Source: Phoronis australis (Eukaryota; Phoronida; Phoronidae). Taken from it: a DNA stretch of 64,000 nucleotides. The stretch lies in assembly GCA_002633005.1 (NCBI GenBank), contig NMRA01000332.1, positions 1 to 64,000 on the forward strand, in the 5' to 3' direction. Below, in pieces: positions 12,701-25,415 of this stretch; position 1 is the first letter of the stretch; the number at the start of each line of letters is the position of its first letter. The translations under genes were made by a program, and so were the position numbers. The notes under the pieces are model-generated. The model was not told the DNA's origin. It did not search any database and was given only the letters and a program-made list of their open reading frames with translations.

Positions 12701-13931
12701 GCGACTGAAACTTTACTACCTCAACAAGCTAACTAGTGTGAAGCAGCAATGAACTGGTTCTGGTTCATTGCCGCTTCAACATACATATTACAAAAGTACA
12801 CATTTCTAATATTCAACCATACTTTACCAAGTCCAACATGTCCAATTGAAGAGGCATGGAAAACGAAAGTTCGTCAAAAATATCAATTCCTGACCAAAGT
12901 ACCACCTCTCAACGTCTAGTGCACAGTAATTCACTTTCCCCTGAGAAGAAATTTCCAGAAAAAATGGAAAAATACACGATTTTTGAAATAGGCGGAAAGG
13001 AAAAATTCTGTGGTTACCACAGCGTTTCCAATCTACCTCCCACTTATTATAAATGCGCCCATGCGCTCACAGTCAGTTGCTTGAAGTCAATGGAGGACAA
13101 AGGCAACATTTTCCATATAAGGGAATTGCGCTTCGTCTATTTCTTGCCATACCAAATAAGGAGGCCATGATTTGTCTTGTGGTAGAAAAATCGACGGAGT
13201 GGTTAGCAGTTGACAGATCATTTTTCTTGAAATTTGAAACTAAAAGAGATTGCTTTGATATGAACAGAAATTAAAAATCTTTACGAATGAACTTGGTTAG
13301 CAGGTTGGATACTGTTCCAGTTGCAGAAAACCACTTTCAATATTGCAATTTATTCTGTTTATCGCGTTCCAGGCCTCTTTAATATCTATCATCAATATAT
13401 GTGTCTCGTGTCGCAACTAAATCCAAATACTTGAATATGGCATTACCTGGGACAAGGTCTAGATCATGAGCCAGTATTTCTGCCTCCACAGTCGATTCAT
13501 TATCAACCTGCACGTATCCAAGTCAAGCATCTACGGTTAAGATCCTGTCATCTCGTTGGATACCACTGTCATTCATTTTATTACCTTGCCCACCAGCGCT
13601 AATATCCCTCTCTATTACAAAAGCAATCTTAGTATGACAAACTAACCTTCGTCGCCTTTTAGTGTGAAAAGATATTCTTCTTGATCAATCTGGCAGTCGG
13701 CTACGTTGGTGTAGTAACATGCCGACACCGTTAGCAAGAGGCGGCATTTTTTAGATTCTCGTGCAACATTTTTCATCCAAACTCCGACTTCAAAATCTGC
13801 CCCGATTCCTACGCCTTCTGGCAAGTCTATTGATAGCTGCACGTCCTCCCTTTCTTCGAACTTAGGAATGAGTCGTACCCGCGAACTATGTTTCATTGCC
13901 GTCTCCATTGCCTTTTGATTTTCGCTTGAAC
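9738..13931 (-). CDS. Transglutaminase C-terminal beta-barrel exons
   Basis: 13647-13931 (94 codons) ends the core and starts barrel 1 ([21 protein letters not shown]). 12278-12441 encodes [10 protein letters not shown] to IPQLHIL. 11852-11988 starts barrel 2 (LQLTNPL, HVEGAGI). 9738-9885 encodes RSVKPGEEI to VEINVMAT and the stop. Exon sizes 285, 164, 137 and 148 nt resemble the last exons of vertebrate TGM genes. An extra candidate exon at 13447-13507 lies between the first two and is described separately. Confidence 0.93.
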
Positions 13932-16900
13932 CTGGAATACAAAAGCATTGGCTCATTTAAAGAATAATGACGTAAGAAGTTTGTTTCACAAAATTTGATT
14001 TCGGAAATTTCCATGGAAAGCATGAATTTGCAGCTTAGTATACAGGAACCTTTCGAATATTAAATGCTTAAAATTATACCAAGATCGGTTTTAGTGCATT
14101 TCAATGTTGAAACGGATATTAAAAACGATTTTCCATCCAATTCTCTGAAGCAAAATAATGCTCTGTTACCCTCTACTACCTCAAAAGATTGGAGGAATTG
14201 AAAACTCTTTTCGAAGTTTGCTAAGCGGGTAAGCCTGACCTACACTTTAAGCCAATTGCACTTCCAGTGCGAAGAAAGACCACTCAGCAAGAACTACAAT
14301 ATCCAATATGTGACACAGGGAGTATGAATGTTCAGTTGATTCCTGCTTTTATCTTTTTATATTGACGCCAATGATACATTAGCAAGTGACAGAACGAGAA
14401 TTGGTTGATATCATCAAAGCAGGGTTTAATATAATGTTAAAGAAATATCTGTAGCTACGCAAAACAGAGGTCGCACCCCTGTCATGGTCATCAGATGAAA
14501 AGACTCAGAGTTACCTAACTACGTTGTAAGTAACCTGGCAAAATGGAGGCCACTGAAACGATTGGAATATTAAACGGGATATAATTTACCGCTTCCGTTC
14601 CACAAGCAAAGATTTGTTGCTGGTAGTGTACATGTAAATCTACGTGACGTAGCCCAGCTCACAAGAAACAAACGATGCCAGAACGAACGAGAACATATAT
14701 CGTGGTTACGGTGCTTATATAAAATGTAAATCAATTGACGAAGGCCGGTGCAACTCTAAGAGCCATGGCATCATTTTGTGTGACCCAAGACCAGGGTTAC
14801 CATAGAATCATACGAACGAGCATCCTAATCATACATACAAACCATCTACGAACCTATGAATCATGCATATGTACCCATGAATCATGTACACAAATTCAAA
14901 TCCACGCACACGAACAGAATCATGCGCGCAAATCACAAGAATTACACATACGAACACAAATTGTACGCACGAGCATCCGAGTCATACCACGTCCCATCAA
15001 ACGATAAAGTGTTCGTGCTTGTGACTCCATGCCCGTATGTATGATTATGTGATCGTATGTATGATTATGTGTTCGTATGATTTTTGTAGTTCGTGCGCAT
15101 GATTTTTGTTTGTATGCGTGATTTTTGGGTTCGTATGCATGATTCATGGGTTTGCATGCATAACTGATGGGTTTGTAGTGGTTCGTGAGTACGCTGTGAT
15201 GCTTGTGCGTATTATTCTGTTGTACCCCTGAAGACGGGCACCTCATCAAGGGACTTAATTCAACTCCACCTAATCATCATTCCGAGGATGTCTCCAGACC
15301 TTGACTGACGAAAACGCTCAATTTATTGTAAGTATTGCATTGTGCCTCATGAAATTTGCCTGATAAGGGAGTTATCGTTTTACAATGGATTAAGTCCCGT
15401 GATACGACGAAAGAAAAGCTCAAACTGCGACTTATGTACACAAGTGGGCCTTAAACCTACACGACTGTTCAAGCAACCACAAAAACATGCCAGCTCCCTA
15501 CAACTAACGATTCTAAATATGAGTATACAGAAGTGGTGGTAAAATGCTTACGGTCGTTATTCTGCTTAATCTCGAGGAGGTGACCGCAGTTTACAAACGA
15601 CAAATGGTTGAAATGGCCCTAAATGGTATTCTGTTTATTTGCTATTGCCTAGCCGACTTCCATCGAGACAAGAGCACCCCGGAGCGTTGAAATGCGCCCA
15701 CGAAGGCACCGCACACCGGGTGTGCTTCTCGGGGTGTTTATTTGTATCTGAGAAATGGCCATTAGATGGCGCGAAATACGTTGAATCCATCTGAAAACGG
15801 AAACTTGTCATCGTGACTAATAGAAAGCTATTTACCAAATGTCATAACAAGAGAACCGCCGAGCGTTGGAATGAGCTCTCGAAAACGGAGACATTAACAT
15901 CGCTTTTTTAAATTAAAGAAGCGATGGCATGTCTCCGTTTTAAATTAATAGAAAGCTATTTGCCAAATGTCATAAAACTCAGTCAAGGAACATGAGAAAA
16001 ACAAGGAAAACGGAAAAAAATGAAATTGCCACTTAAAAGCATAGCATTCGTTGAATCCGCCTGAAAGTCGTCTTCGTCTGTTGTTAGCTGTATATAAATA
16101 CACTTATAAAATTTAATAAAGATCCTGCTGTGGGTTTGAAGATACCGCTATGGGCACAAACAAAACAAACCTACCACTAGGAGGCGCCACAGTAGTCAAA
16201 GTCGTCATCGTCAACCGTCCTCACAGGTACTGAGAACATAAATTATACGCTAACTTTCAAAATCATCCTTAGAATGGTTTGATAGAGGGGTGGACGCAGA
16301 AAACCGACTCGAAAACCTCGTGGGCGCAAAAATAAACAAAACTGCCACTAGGACAGTAGTCGAAGTGGTCGGAAAATCATCATTGTAAGAACAAACATAA
16401 CAATTTTCACAGTCTTCCTTAGAGTGGTTTGGTTGATAGAGGGGCGTACGCCCGAAAACAAACTCGAAAATAGTAATATTTGGTCACTAGATGCGCAAAA
16501 TACCCCCACTCCATCCGAAAACGGGATGATAGCGTCACCTCATTAACAGATGCCTATGTTCCAAATTTCATGAAAATCGGTGGAGGACCTCTGAAGATAC
16601 GGAGGCAAACATAAAGAAACTAAAATTACCACTAGGGGCACAGTGGTATTCAGGTCGGTCCGTAGCCTGCGGCCTATGTCGTCAACCCCGTAGGATCACA
16701 CCTGCCAAATTTCAATATCATCCTTCTAGGGGTTTAAGAGATACAGCCGCGGACGCCGCACGCTCGGACGCCCAGACAGAGATGGGGGCAAATACACCCG
16801 CATATAAATATGTGGGCACGTTATGAAATACCGAGTGCAAACCTTCTGGATACTTGTAATGATGCGTGATATCTTCTCTCTCGTTCGTTCCTATTGCCTT

Positions 16901-19900
16901 TGTGCTGATATATTTACCGACGTAGTCCCTGTCCAGTTTCATGAGCTTCAAAGAACCGTCGTTCCTTACCTAAAAATTAAGCTAAATGAATCTATGAAAC
17001 TGAGATAATCGGTTTCTGGGCCGGTATAATGAACGATTGAAAAACTACCTTTCCACAGAAAACCTGTTACCGTCCACGGCGAAACGTTTTTTAGCTACTA
17101 TAAAACTGGTGAAATGTCAAATAAAAGGTTTTCTGAGGTTGTTCGCAAGGTATTTTTCAAAAGATAAATAGCAATGCTTTTCGATGTTCTAATATCTAAG
17201 AACAGCGTTTGAAGCCACCAAATGTTTTTATCCCATGATGTTTTTTAGGTTTACACTACTTATCTATATGTTTGTATAGCAACACGCAGTGGCGGATTTA
17301 GGGGCAAGGGGACATGCCCCCACCCACTAAAATTGTTGGCAGTTCGGGGGTGCGAATGCCTGACGGGCAAAATCCTGGCTAATACTCTGCTCTGCACCCC
17401 TCCCCCCAATTCAAAATACTATCCGCCTTGTCATATTACAGGATTAACTTACTATCCAGTGTGCACGGTCTCCATTCACCTCGGACATCATGAACATAGT
17501 ATCATAGTTCAAATACACAAGACCCTCCTTGATGGCTTTTACCGAGGCCGGACCACATCGAAACACGCCTTCGAAATATAAACGCACACTGATCATGAGC
17601 AAAGAAACACCATGAAACGTACATGTAGAACACGTTTGTGATCGCCATTTACTGTTACAGAATGTTTTCAAAAATCTCAATGAAAATCTGTGATTAGTAA
17701 TTCCCCCATGGCCGCATGAAGCGAGAGACGTTTCTTCGATTATCGCGATGGCACCAAACTGTGAGCGATCACGCAAACTCTATTTCTCGGTAGTAAATGG
17801 TCCGTGAAGACGTAGAGTAGAATAGATAATTTACCCAGAGACATCGTATTGGCGATTCGTACGTTTCGGACCGCACTCTGCGGCTTTTTCAACGAATGAC
17901 TGGCTGCAGTTGTTTTCCGCCGTTGGGTGAACACTGTCATCTACAGGACGGAGTTAGCGTCCCCGGTATCTTGCGATCGACCCAATGAAAATATGCCTCG
18001 GAGGAAAAGAAGACCTACGGTTGTTATTTCCTACAACTAAAGTCTTCCACAACAGCTACGCCGCATATTCAAGTGTCATGATGCCAACAACTACATGTAG
18101 TCCATCAACACCTCCAAGACTAGGACTGAGGTGGTACGACCTACATGTAAGCACGAAAGAATGCTGCTCGAAACGCATGGATCACCAAATAATACGACGC
18201 CTCAGTCTGAGCAAGTGATCCAGTTGATCTTTTGCTCAACTACTGTTTGGTGATTGTACCCAAGAAGGCACCTAAATCACACAGGAATTTGCAAAAGTTA
18301 GTCCTGATCTATCTGAGCATGTACATGTACCTTCGCTTCTCTCCTGAGGCGTGGCATCTTGAGCCTGCCAACCGTCAAAATCTCCTGGCAAATCAGGCCT
18401 CTTAAACCAAGACTCCGTCCACACATGAAAGTTCCTAAAATCCCATCAAATAAATCTGTTGCATAATCGTGCACATTATGTTTATGAAAACGTTATTTCA
18501 GGATAAATTTCGAGGGTAAATGTCAAGATGTGCATGACTTCAGGTAGATTTTAGCAACTCGTCAGTCATTTTGTTGAGGCAACCAAAAATAAACCGATAA
18601 ATTTGCTAAGATTAAAACCTCACTTAACGGATTTTCGAGTTGATGAGAAACAAACGTGCGTTCCGAAGATCTACTTCCTTACGAGAGAAGCATGAACTCG
18701 TATGACTTCGCAAGATATCTCCATGTATTGCAAGCAAAGCAAGCGATCACATGTTCTCTACGTCTAACCGTACCCACGATTTGGCGATTCTTACCATTCA
18801 CTCTCATCTCTCCAGTTCACGTCCGAGTCGCTATTACTCCAATGACGGTCTACCGTCATGCTTTCATCACGGTCTATGCCCGAATTAAACGTGGTCACAA
18901 CGCGGGTAGGAATACCCAACGAACGCAACACTGGGTTGAAAGATGAAGAAAGAGGAAATCAAAATAAGGTAACAATGAATGATAAAATGGCATGGAACTG
19001 TAATAAATTACAAAGTAAATTATTCAACACCACATTTACAAAACCAATTCAATTTTGGACCGGTACAAATTGTTAACTATTTTAAGCAACATCTGGTTAT
19101 CTTTTATTAGATAGGTTCTATTTTCCAATCATATGATAGGAAAGCGTCGATGCTTACGCGAACAGGTTAATCCTGCGAACACCCAGCACTGTCCATATTT
19201 GACCGGCTTTTTGTGCTTCATAAATTCCTCCAATATCGCGACACTTCCGTTCCACACCCACGGTTTTGTACCAGGAGACGGATATGTGGACGCCCATCTT
19301 CCTGTAAGAATACCCCCGTCGCTATCGTCGCTGTTGGTCTGAATGAAAATAGCAAACAAACTGAAAAAGTACACATAGAGAGCAAATAAAAGATCGTACA
19401 AAGAAATTTCCATTCTGTGTTTGTCTTTGCTTTAAGGCACCTTCGCGATATTTACAATTAGTTTTAAAATCTTCTGTAAGCGAACCACAAGGTAAAGTTA
19501 AAAAACATGCCAGCGTAAAATCATACGACCTGCCATCACGCGTTTTCGTTCCATTTGCGCATCGTACTCAATGCATTTTGCAAGAACATTTTGTCCGGCA
19601 AAGCTAAGCGTGAACGGACCAATCTGTTACACATCGCAACGCAGGCAAGTGTCATTTCATAATGCCTTTCTATCCCACGTTACATACATGTAGCGTAATC
19701 GGAAAGAAAACGCATTGCTGGAGCTATTGGTTACACTCATCCACGTGTCTTTAGCAAGTAATAACATATAAACACTTTGAAAAAAGTTTAATCAATTTTA
19801 TCTTTCCAATGGAGTACACTGACAAGAGCCCAGTGTTCATGCAATAATGGCAATGTTTCCGAACTTATAGAATTCTGGCACTTAAAACTTTCAAGTTTAA

Positions 19901-22762
19901 ATTCCACCCTTCGGTGCCGCAAAAAGCGTAGGATTGGGCATGTTTCTTTCAATACTGTTACAGACCTTCGGACCTGCATTGTACTCTGGCTGACTCATTT
20001 TTTGTGTCCAAAAACTTTTACATTCATGCGAAGTGTTCTTACCATAGCTGATAGTGTTCGGACGACCAAGACAGGATCAGCTCGGGCCTTTGGTGATAAT
20101 TCCGCCAAATCCAGTAGAAACATAGCACACAACAGACAGCAATCTTCAAACTAGAAACATATTAACATTAAGACAAACAATACGTCTCTTGTTGGGGAAA
20201 TTGACCTATCGCCAGGATTTTGAGTGACGGTTTAACTGACCAAACGGAATGCAGCATTCTTGACGCACCTTCGTTTCCAAGCCGCCATTTTACCCGTCAA
20301 ACAACACGTCGTCAGGTAAAACTTGTTCTTTGTTTGTCGACTTTAGGCAAGTGGGCGGAGCTTGCGATCACAAGAATACTAGAACGAAAAGCCCAGTGTG
20401 TTTGCGCAGAAACGGAAATGATTTGATCTTAGAAAGTCTGCCCAACTTTGCGTTTTAAATTGGCCACAGTCAAGTACTGTTATTTACTTCAAGAGAAAAC
20501 TATAACAGAATGCATGGTTATTTGAAAATCAAAAGTTACCTTGTATTCTTTTAAATCGATTTTTATATTGACAAAAAATGCTTTAGAACATATTTCATAT
20601 TAAACGATTACTATGAAAACGTGCCTGTCCAAAGTTCCACGAGCTGGGAATTAGTGTTGGTATGGAGCCTCGCCAAATCTTCCCCGTTTCATTCATCACA
20701 TACTCTAGTCGTTCTTCTTCGCTAATCAGGTAAACACTGTCATCTAAAATTGAAACAATGAACTTCACTTTTTTCTCGAGCCTGAAAGGTTGAAGAGGCC
20801 ATGTTAAAGCATACCCTGCATGCATAAAAAGTAGGTCTAAGTTTTATGAGCATGAAAGTTAACCAGTTTCTTAATGGACTCGCAGACAGACTTCCATTAA
20901 AAGACTCTCGATTTTTGTTGGTACATGTAGGCCTGCTTTACACATGTTGCCACTAATCATTTTCAATTTTCTGAGCCGGGCCCAAATCAGATGTCCAGCT
21001 TGGTAAAATTCTCATCTTTTAAAACATGCTCAAGTTTACAATTTGTCCATCTTGTACAGCTGGATGAATCATCATATAACCTCTCAGCTTTTATTCTTAG
21101 TGAAACATTTTCAAAATGTAAAGGTCCTAAATCTACGACCGTTAGTGAAATTGCTAGGCTCCTGTGTCCGGTTGCATTAAACATTCCCAAACAGGAACTC
21201 TACAAAGTTTCCTAATTCGTTTGCGAATTTGTTTCGTTTTTACTTGCAGATATAATTTTGCGATCATTTCTTTTTATTTTGAGCTCCTCTTTGACTAATG
21301 GCATTTTCTAATAATATTAACTAAAAACTGAGCTCGAAATGCAATGAAAATATACTAAGTGACAATATTTATTAAATTAGGGGCGTTGCATGAAAAAACC
21401 CATATTCGTTTCGGTATTATAGGGAATTCAACGTAAAACTCACTCTCGATTTGTATCAAAGCCAAACATTGATTTAATATTGAAACTAAAAGAGCACAAG
21501 AATAGGCAATCGCTGTTTTCACAAGTTCAAAAGTGCACAGTATACTCAGGAACTTAGTTGGGCCCTCTCTGAGACTATTTCATGCAACTGGGCTATGTCT
21601 TAACTTTAATTTCCCCAGTAATTGCGTGCTATGTTTGTCTTAATGAAATGTCTCAAACCCTCAGGTGTCTCTTTCGGAAAACCATGGTATTGTGCCTTTG
21701 TCGTGAATTTTCAGCGCTGCTTCTGGCGTCGACGATAGCCCTATATCTTCCCTTTCTTTTAATTGTCTTAACCAACGAACTCTTTCTAGTGCGTGTCGTT
21801 TGTAATTCTCACCGTTCCATGAGTAAACAAATACATAAAGCAGTGAATCAGTTTGAAGCAAATTTTGTCTGACTGTAAGAGGATCTCAACTTTGATTGGG
21901 TAAACGTCTAGTCTTGCCTACAAACTCTGATATCTCATATGCGACTTTCTTTTTTTATATGAGACTTTCTAATCGACTGACGTACACAGTTAATTGGAGT
22001 GTAACTTTTCGAGCTAAAAACCGTGGACTGAAAGAAGGCATGCCCGATTTTGCTCCCAGTTTCGATCGATTCAAGAAAATTGTACACATTTTTGCTCCAC
22101 TGTAGACATTTTCTGACTGTTGAATACGAAATGGATACAATGAAATCTGTATATAAAAGAGTTTTAACAGGGCTTTAGTTGACAATGTCGTTGTGGTCCT
22201 TATCTGTGTGTATCATAGTGTTTGTATGCATGGGCATGGCACCATAAAAATGACCATTAGTTTATAAACACACTTATAGAAAATGGAGTTTACCTTGACA
22301 CCATGGATTAAAGATGACAAAAAAATCCTTTTTGTGTTTTGAACGAAATACGTTTCCGTCTTGTCGCGTTTCGAGAAATATAGAATATTTGCCAACAATG
22401 GCGTCTGAAGGAATCGCAATGGTGAAAGTCGCACAAGCGCCATCAAACGATTCGTAGTCAATGAACCACGATTTCGGGTTCGATGAATCTGCCGGTTTAT
22501 CGGCAACGTGGAGACGAATTATCGAACCGTTTCCTTCATTAGGTCGCGCTCCTGTCGCGAACTGGATTATCACTTTGTCTTTTTTGGTAATAGCTCTGTC
22601 AAATAAAACTGTAAAGGTAAACTTCCAGCCACGTCTCAAAATCAATTCGTTTATTTCGTATTCTTCTGTGATATGTGTCTTGATATTAGCTCTTTCTTTC
22701 ATCAAAATGTCCCTCGCGACCAACTGGCGACCTTCGGAGAAAGAAAGAAGAAAATGTTTCAT
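9738..22762 (-). CDS. Transglutaminase (TGM/factor XIIIA family), 12 coding exons
   Basis: Ca2+-dependent protein-glutamine gamma-glutamyltransferase that forms Gln-Lys isopeptide crosslinks. Exons in transcription order: 22294-22731 (or from an ATG at 22762), 20625-20743, 20043-20150, 19158-19338, 18795-18930, 18331-18434, 17453-17568, 16843-16969, 13647-13931, 12278-12441, 11852-11988, 9738-9885 (TAA 9738-9740). All junction phases agree, giving about 697 aa, against 687 for human TGM2. Domains: N-terminal beta-sandwich ([15 protein letters not shown] to FNPWCQ), catalytic core, two C-terminal beta-barrels. Triad visible: Cys283 in YGQCWVFAG, His341 in WNFHVW, Asp364 in [11 protein letters not shown]; the transition-state Trp is Trp247 (GRW). 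No signal peptide is evident. The N-terminal model is uncertain: a polypyrimidine tract plus AG at 22732 suggests a phase-1 first intron with a short unlocated first exon. Which vertebrate paralogue it resembles most cannot be told here. Confidence 0.95.
12852..13360. repeat. ~500-bp dispersed repeat, copy 1 (transglutaminase intron)
   Basis: Shares ordered blocks with 34550-35058: GAGGCATGGAA, GTAATTCACTTT, TGGTTACCACAG, CATGCGCTCACA, ACATTTTCCATATAAGGGAA, GCCATACCAAATAA, AAAAATCGACG and ACTTTCAATATTGCAAT. The frame open over 12856-13170 is not shared, so it is not a gene. Confidence 0.75.
13447..13507 (-). CDS. Candidate alternative transglutaminase exon (20 codons)
   Basis: Flanked by a good acceptor (gtgcag) and donor (gtaatg), it reads [20 protein letters not shown] in phase 0 and exits in phase 1, joining exon 12278 in frame (VP then EYRIKL). 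It cannot follow the full 13647-13931 exon: that junction gives GAA GGT TGA, an immediate stop. It is in frame only if a weak internal donor at 13704-13703 (ACCAAC then gtagcc) is used, replacing 19 residues of the longer exon by 20 different ones. It could be a mutually exclusive alternative, a poison exon or chance. Confidence 0.5.
14800..15195. repeat. Inverted minisatellite (~20-bp unit) in a transglutaminase intron
   Basis: From about 14800 to 15000 the units read in the sense CATACGAAC...AATCATGCAT. From about 15015 to 15195 they read in the opposite sense, GTTCGTATGCATGATTCATG and variants. The two arms are imperfect reverse complements around a short centre near 15005, so a transcript or single strand could fold into a long bulged hairpin. 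Confidence 0.75.
15667..16822. repeat. Modular dispersed repeat, copy 1 (transglutaminase intron)
   Basis: Starts with a head of the type GAGCGTTGAAATGCGCCCAC and ends with CATATAAATATGTGGGC. Inside are modules of roughly 145 bp, each beginning CCAYTAGNNGGCGC (for example 15759 and 16174) and carrying a CCAAATTTCATGAAAATC-like segment and a GAGATACAG-like segment. Some modules here have lost part of the GGCGC motif (near 16342 and 16480). The same family recurs in AP3D1 introns. Confidence 0.8.
16843..17568 (-). CDS. Transglutaminase core exons 7-8
   Basis: 17453-17568 encodes [15 protein letters not shown] through [10 protein letters not shown], the usual CGP-VKAIKEG block after the catalytic Asp. 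16843-16969 encodes the [10 protein letters not shown] and [15 protein letters not shown] block that closes the core. Donors are gtaagt and gtttgc. A dispersed repeat ends only about 20 bases beyond the second exon's donor, and a CAGTGGCGGAT-type element ends about 20 bases beyond the first exon's donor, so this part of the gene is tightly packed with transposon remnants. Confidence 0.93.
17287..17437. mobile_element. hAT-type MITE with CAGTGGCGGAT end
   Basis: Begins CAGTGGCGGATTTAGG and ends ATCCGCCTTG, giving inverted ends of about 10 bp. The interior is C-rich on one side and G-rich on the other. It lies about 15 bases from the donor of transglutaminase exon 17453-17568. No clear target duplication. 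Confidence 0.5.
18331..20743 (-). CDS. Transglutaminase catalytic-core exons (Cys and His/Asp of the triad)
   Basis: Five exons. 20625-20743 holds [11 protein letters not shown] and WNFGQ. 20043-20150 is the helix before the core. 19158-19338 has GILTGRW and the nucleophile in YGQCWVFAG; it ends TCG C before gtaagc. 18795-18930 has [12 protein letters not shown]. 18331-18434 has [10 protein letters not shown] and [11 protein letters not shown]. Lengths 119, 108, 181, 136 and 104 nt chain without a phase conflict. The first exon has a GC donor (CAG followed by gcacgt) instead of GT; no in-frame GT lies nearby. Confidence 0.95.
22294..22762 (-). CDS. Transglutaminase N-domain exon
   Basis: Encodes the N-terminal beta-sandwich up to FNPWCQ and ends in phase 1 (CAA G, then gtaaac). 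Two starts are possible. An ATG at 22762 opens the frame, with an in-frame TGA 33-36 bases upstream. Alternatively the exon starts at 22731 behind a pyrimidine-rich tract ending in AG, entered in phase 1 from an upstream exon. The residues LVARDI just after that acceptor sit where vertebrate TGM proteins resume after a very short first coding exon, so I prefer the second model. The first exon was not found in 22800-25400. Confidence 0.85.
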
Positions 22763-24504
22763 GAAAGGGTGATGGACGTTAAAGCTCTGGCAATGTCAGC
22801 TGTAAGCACATTGCGTGTGGAACATTTCTGATCGCTTGTATAAAAGAAATTTCTTCGATAATATAAGCCGACGAAAACGCAACCACCTGTAGTACATGTA
22901 CATGTGGGTGAAACGCTCGGACATCATATATGTGATTAGTATTGATGAAACGTTAAATATGTCTGAGGAAAAGTCAAATATTAGAAGCGTGATTGGTTCA
23001 CTGGATTAAAGGTGTACATTTTTACCTGTAGCTTTGTAATCTGTTCGTAGAAGAGCATGTTTTGCCCAGTATTGAGAATCTGAGATATTGGACCTGTTGG
23101 AACGACTTTCCGAGTCACCTCCGCTCAAGCGCTTATCGCGCTGTGTTCGACTCCTGAAAATGAGATCGTACATTTTTCATAGTATTGCGCGACTTGTTTT
23201 GAAACTTCTACGATTTCATCCAAAGACGAAACCGAATACACTGAAGAAAACACTCAAAAATAACACATTTATGAGAACTAACCTATCTCGATACCTTTAA
23301 AGATGGATTTGGCCCTGTTTAGCTGGTTAAAAATGAAAAAGAATTGAACACTTCACTCTCATCAAACAAATGCATGATGGTGTTTGGGTTCTATTTCCTT
23401 CACCCACTAAAATGAGAACCTCGGCGACTCAAGAAAATGCCTTCACAGTTTATTCAGGTTGATCATCCTCAAAATTGCGAGGTAAAATGGCGTGCTTTTT
23501 ACGTCGCATTATCTGCTACTCGAGATGCCGATTTCTTCGGCAACAATTTTAGAAAGAATGAGCGTGGTAATATTTTCGAACCTCAAACCCCCGGTTGAGA
23601 TGCGAAACGCAGAACTCTTGATCACCTTTACTAAGCTAATTCACGTCAAGTAATTTACTTTTATAAATGTGTACGCATTGCGTCGTTTATAAAAGTGAAG
23701 TATGACACTCTTGTGTTTGACGATGTTTATCTTACTTGCAAACGCCTTCATCGAATGGCCTTGGCTAGACAAATTAGGCGTAAGTTTTCTTAACAACCAC
23801 ACGTAGGTCATGATATGGGGTGCGACGGGTTCGCGACCTGTTTCCCTACTACCTAGTGATATCCGGCCTCCCTGAAAGTTTCTTTTCTAATTTTTTTTCA
23901 CCACAGGAGAAGTTTGGGAGTGACGTAGGAGCAAATTAGTTTTAATTGTTACTGTGTAACAAAATTATCTTTCAACACGGGTGTATGTTTTCGTGGAAAC
24001 TCCTACTAATGACTGTCTCGTGCGTTTTCTTTGAAAGAATGGTTATCTTAAGTTTTTAGCTACACACCCCATTAAAAACTCGAGAGGTGTAACTCTCGGG
24101 TTTATAAAAAGATCCAGACATTACTCAGACGCTGTATACATACGTGTACAGATAATGACCCAGATTACAATAGGTAGTATGAGATCAATACACATCGTGC
24201 AACAGATGAACGCGGCTGTGCAAATATATAATTAAGCTACACTTATTATGAGGAATAAAGATGTTGCAATGTGGATAATGAATTGTCATTTGTAAGGTTT
24301 TGTCACTGAAATGCAACACACCTGTAATGTGCCTAGACTTGCAAGCAACACCCCCGCATTGATACAACGATTTTTTTCTTTTACACTTCTCATTCGAAAA
24401 GAGTCGAGTGATTCCGAAGTGGTTCTCATACATTCATTCACTCTCTAGTAAGACCGAGCTCAGTGGAGCAGGAGACACTTTTGTGCAATGCTCAAGTGGC
24501 TGTC

Positions 24505-24600
24505 AGTATAACCAGGATTCGAATCCAGGTCTCCCAAACAGGAATACGGAGCTCAATGAAACCCGCCACTGAGCCACACTGCCGCGGCTCTCTTCGACAC
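24505..24600 (-). mobile_element. tRNA-derived SINE head
   Basis: Minus strand: GCCGCGGCAG, then A box TGGCTCAGTGG (24566-24576) and B box GGATTCGAATCC (about 24515-24527). Box spacing resembles a tRNA with a variable arm (Leu or Ser type), but no clean cloverleaf forms. Confidence 0.5.
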
Positions 24601-25415
24601 CTAAATTCATGCGCGGCGCAAGAGGTGTCGGTATATATATACACAATACCACAAATTGTTCAACTGCTCGAGAATAAGTCATAAATAACCCAGCGATATC
24701 ACCAATAATGAGTATGCACTCTTCACAAATAAAGTAGAAATACGTCTCTAGCCGATAACTCTGATGTGTTGAGCCTAAACACGAATATTTTAGCCGACAT
24801 TAACTACATATGTACTGTGACCACTTAGGCTATAGCATATCGTTGGAGGTCTCGATAGCATTCCTGAAAAGAAAAACTACAGCTAGCTTTCGCTCGTTAT
24901 AATCTTTTTCAGTCCATAACTTCAGTGTCACGTCGAAACCCACAGGTAACAATGGCAAGTCTTTATTAAAAAACGACCTGTACTTCTATAGCACCTCACT
25001 AGTTAGCAGTTACCGTTGTTAACATTCTTTAAGCATGGATAGATGTTTACATACCCGCTGGTTCCCATTCGTCAACTTGACTTTCGCAGTGCAAGTGATC
25101 AGCTTTTGTTAAAAAAATTGTAAATGGAAATCTTTGGGTGGAAGTCACACGTACTCTGGCGAATGAAGCCGAAGCGACCTTGATACGTGTATTTACATTT
25201 CAACACCAATGCGCTGGGCAAAGTAGGTCATTCTATTCAACAGGTTTCGTCGTTTGTCAGGCAGGTAGGCTTAGGCTACATGATGCAGTTTACGTGACCG
25301 TGACCCGCATCATCCAATTATTGACGCTTTCACCTGACCTAGGACCAATATGTATATTACTCCCAGATCTGACGCAACACCAGTGAAAGCGTTTTTGTAA
25401 CTGTATGAAACACGC

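Noticed and set aside
22461-22772. 103-codon plus-strand open frame
   Set aside because: Antisense shadow of the transglutaminase N-domain exon.
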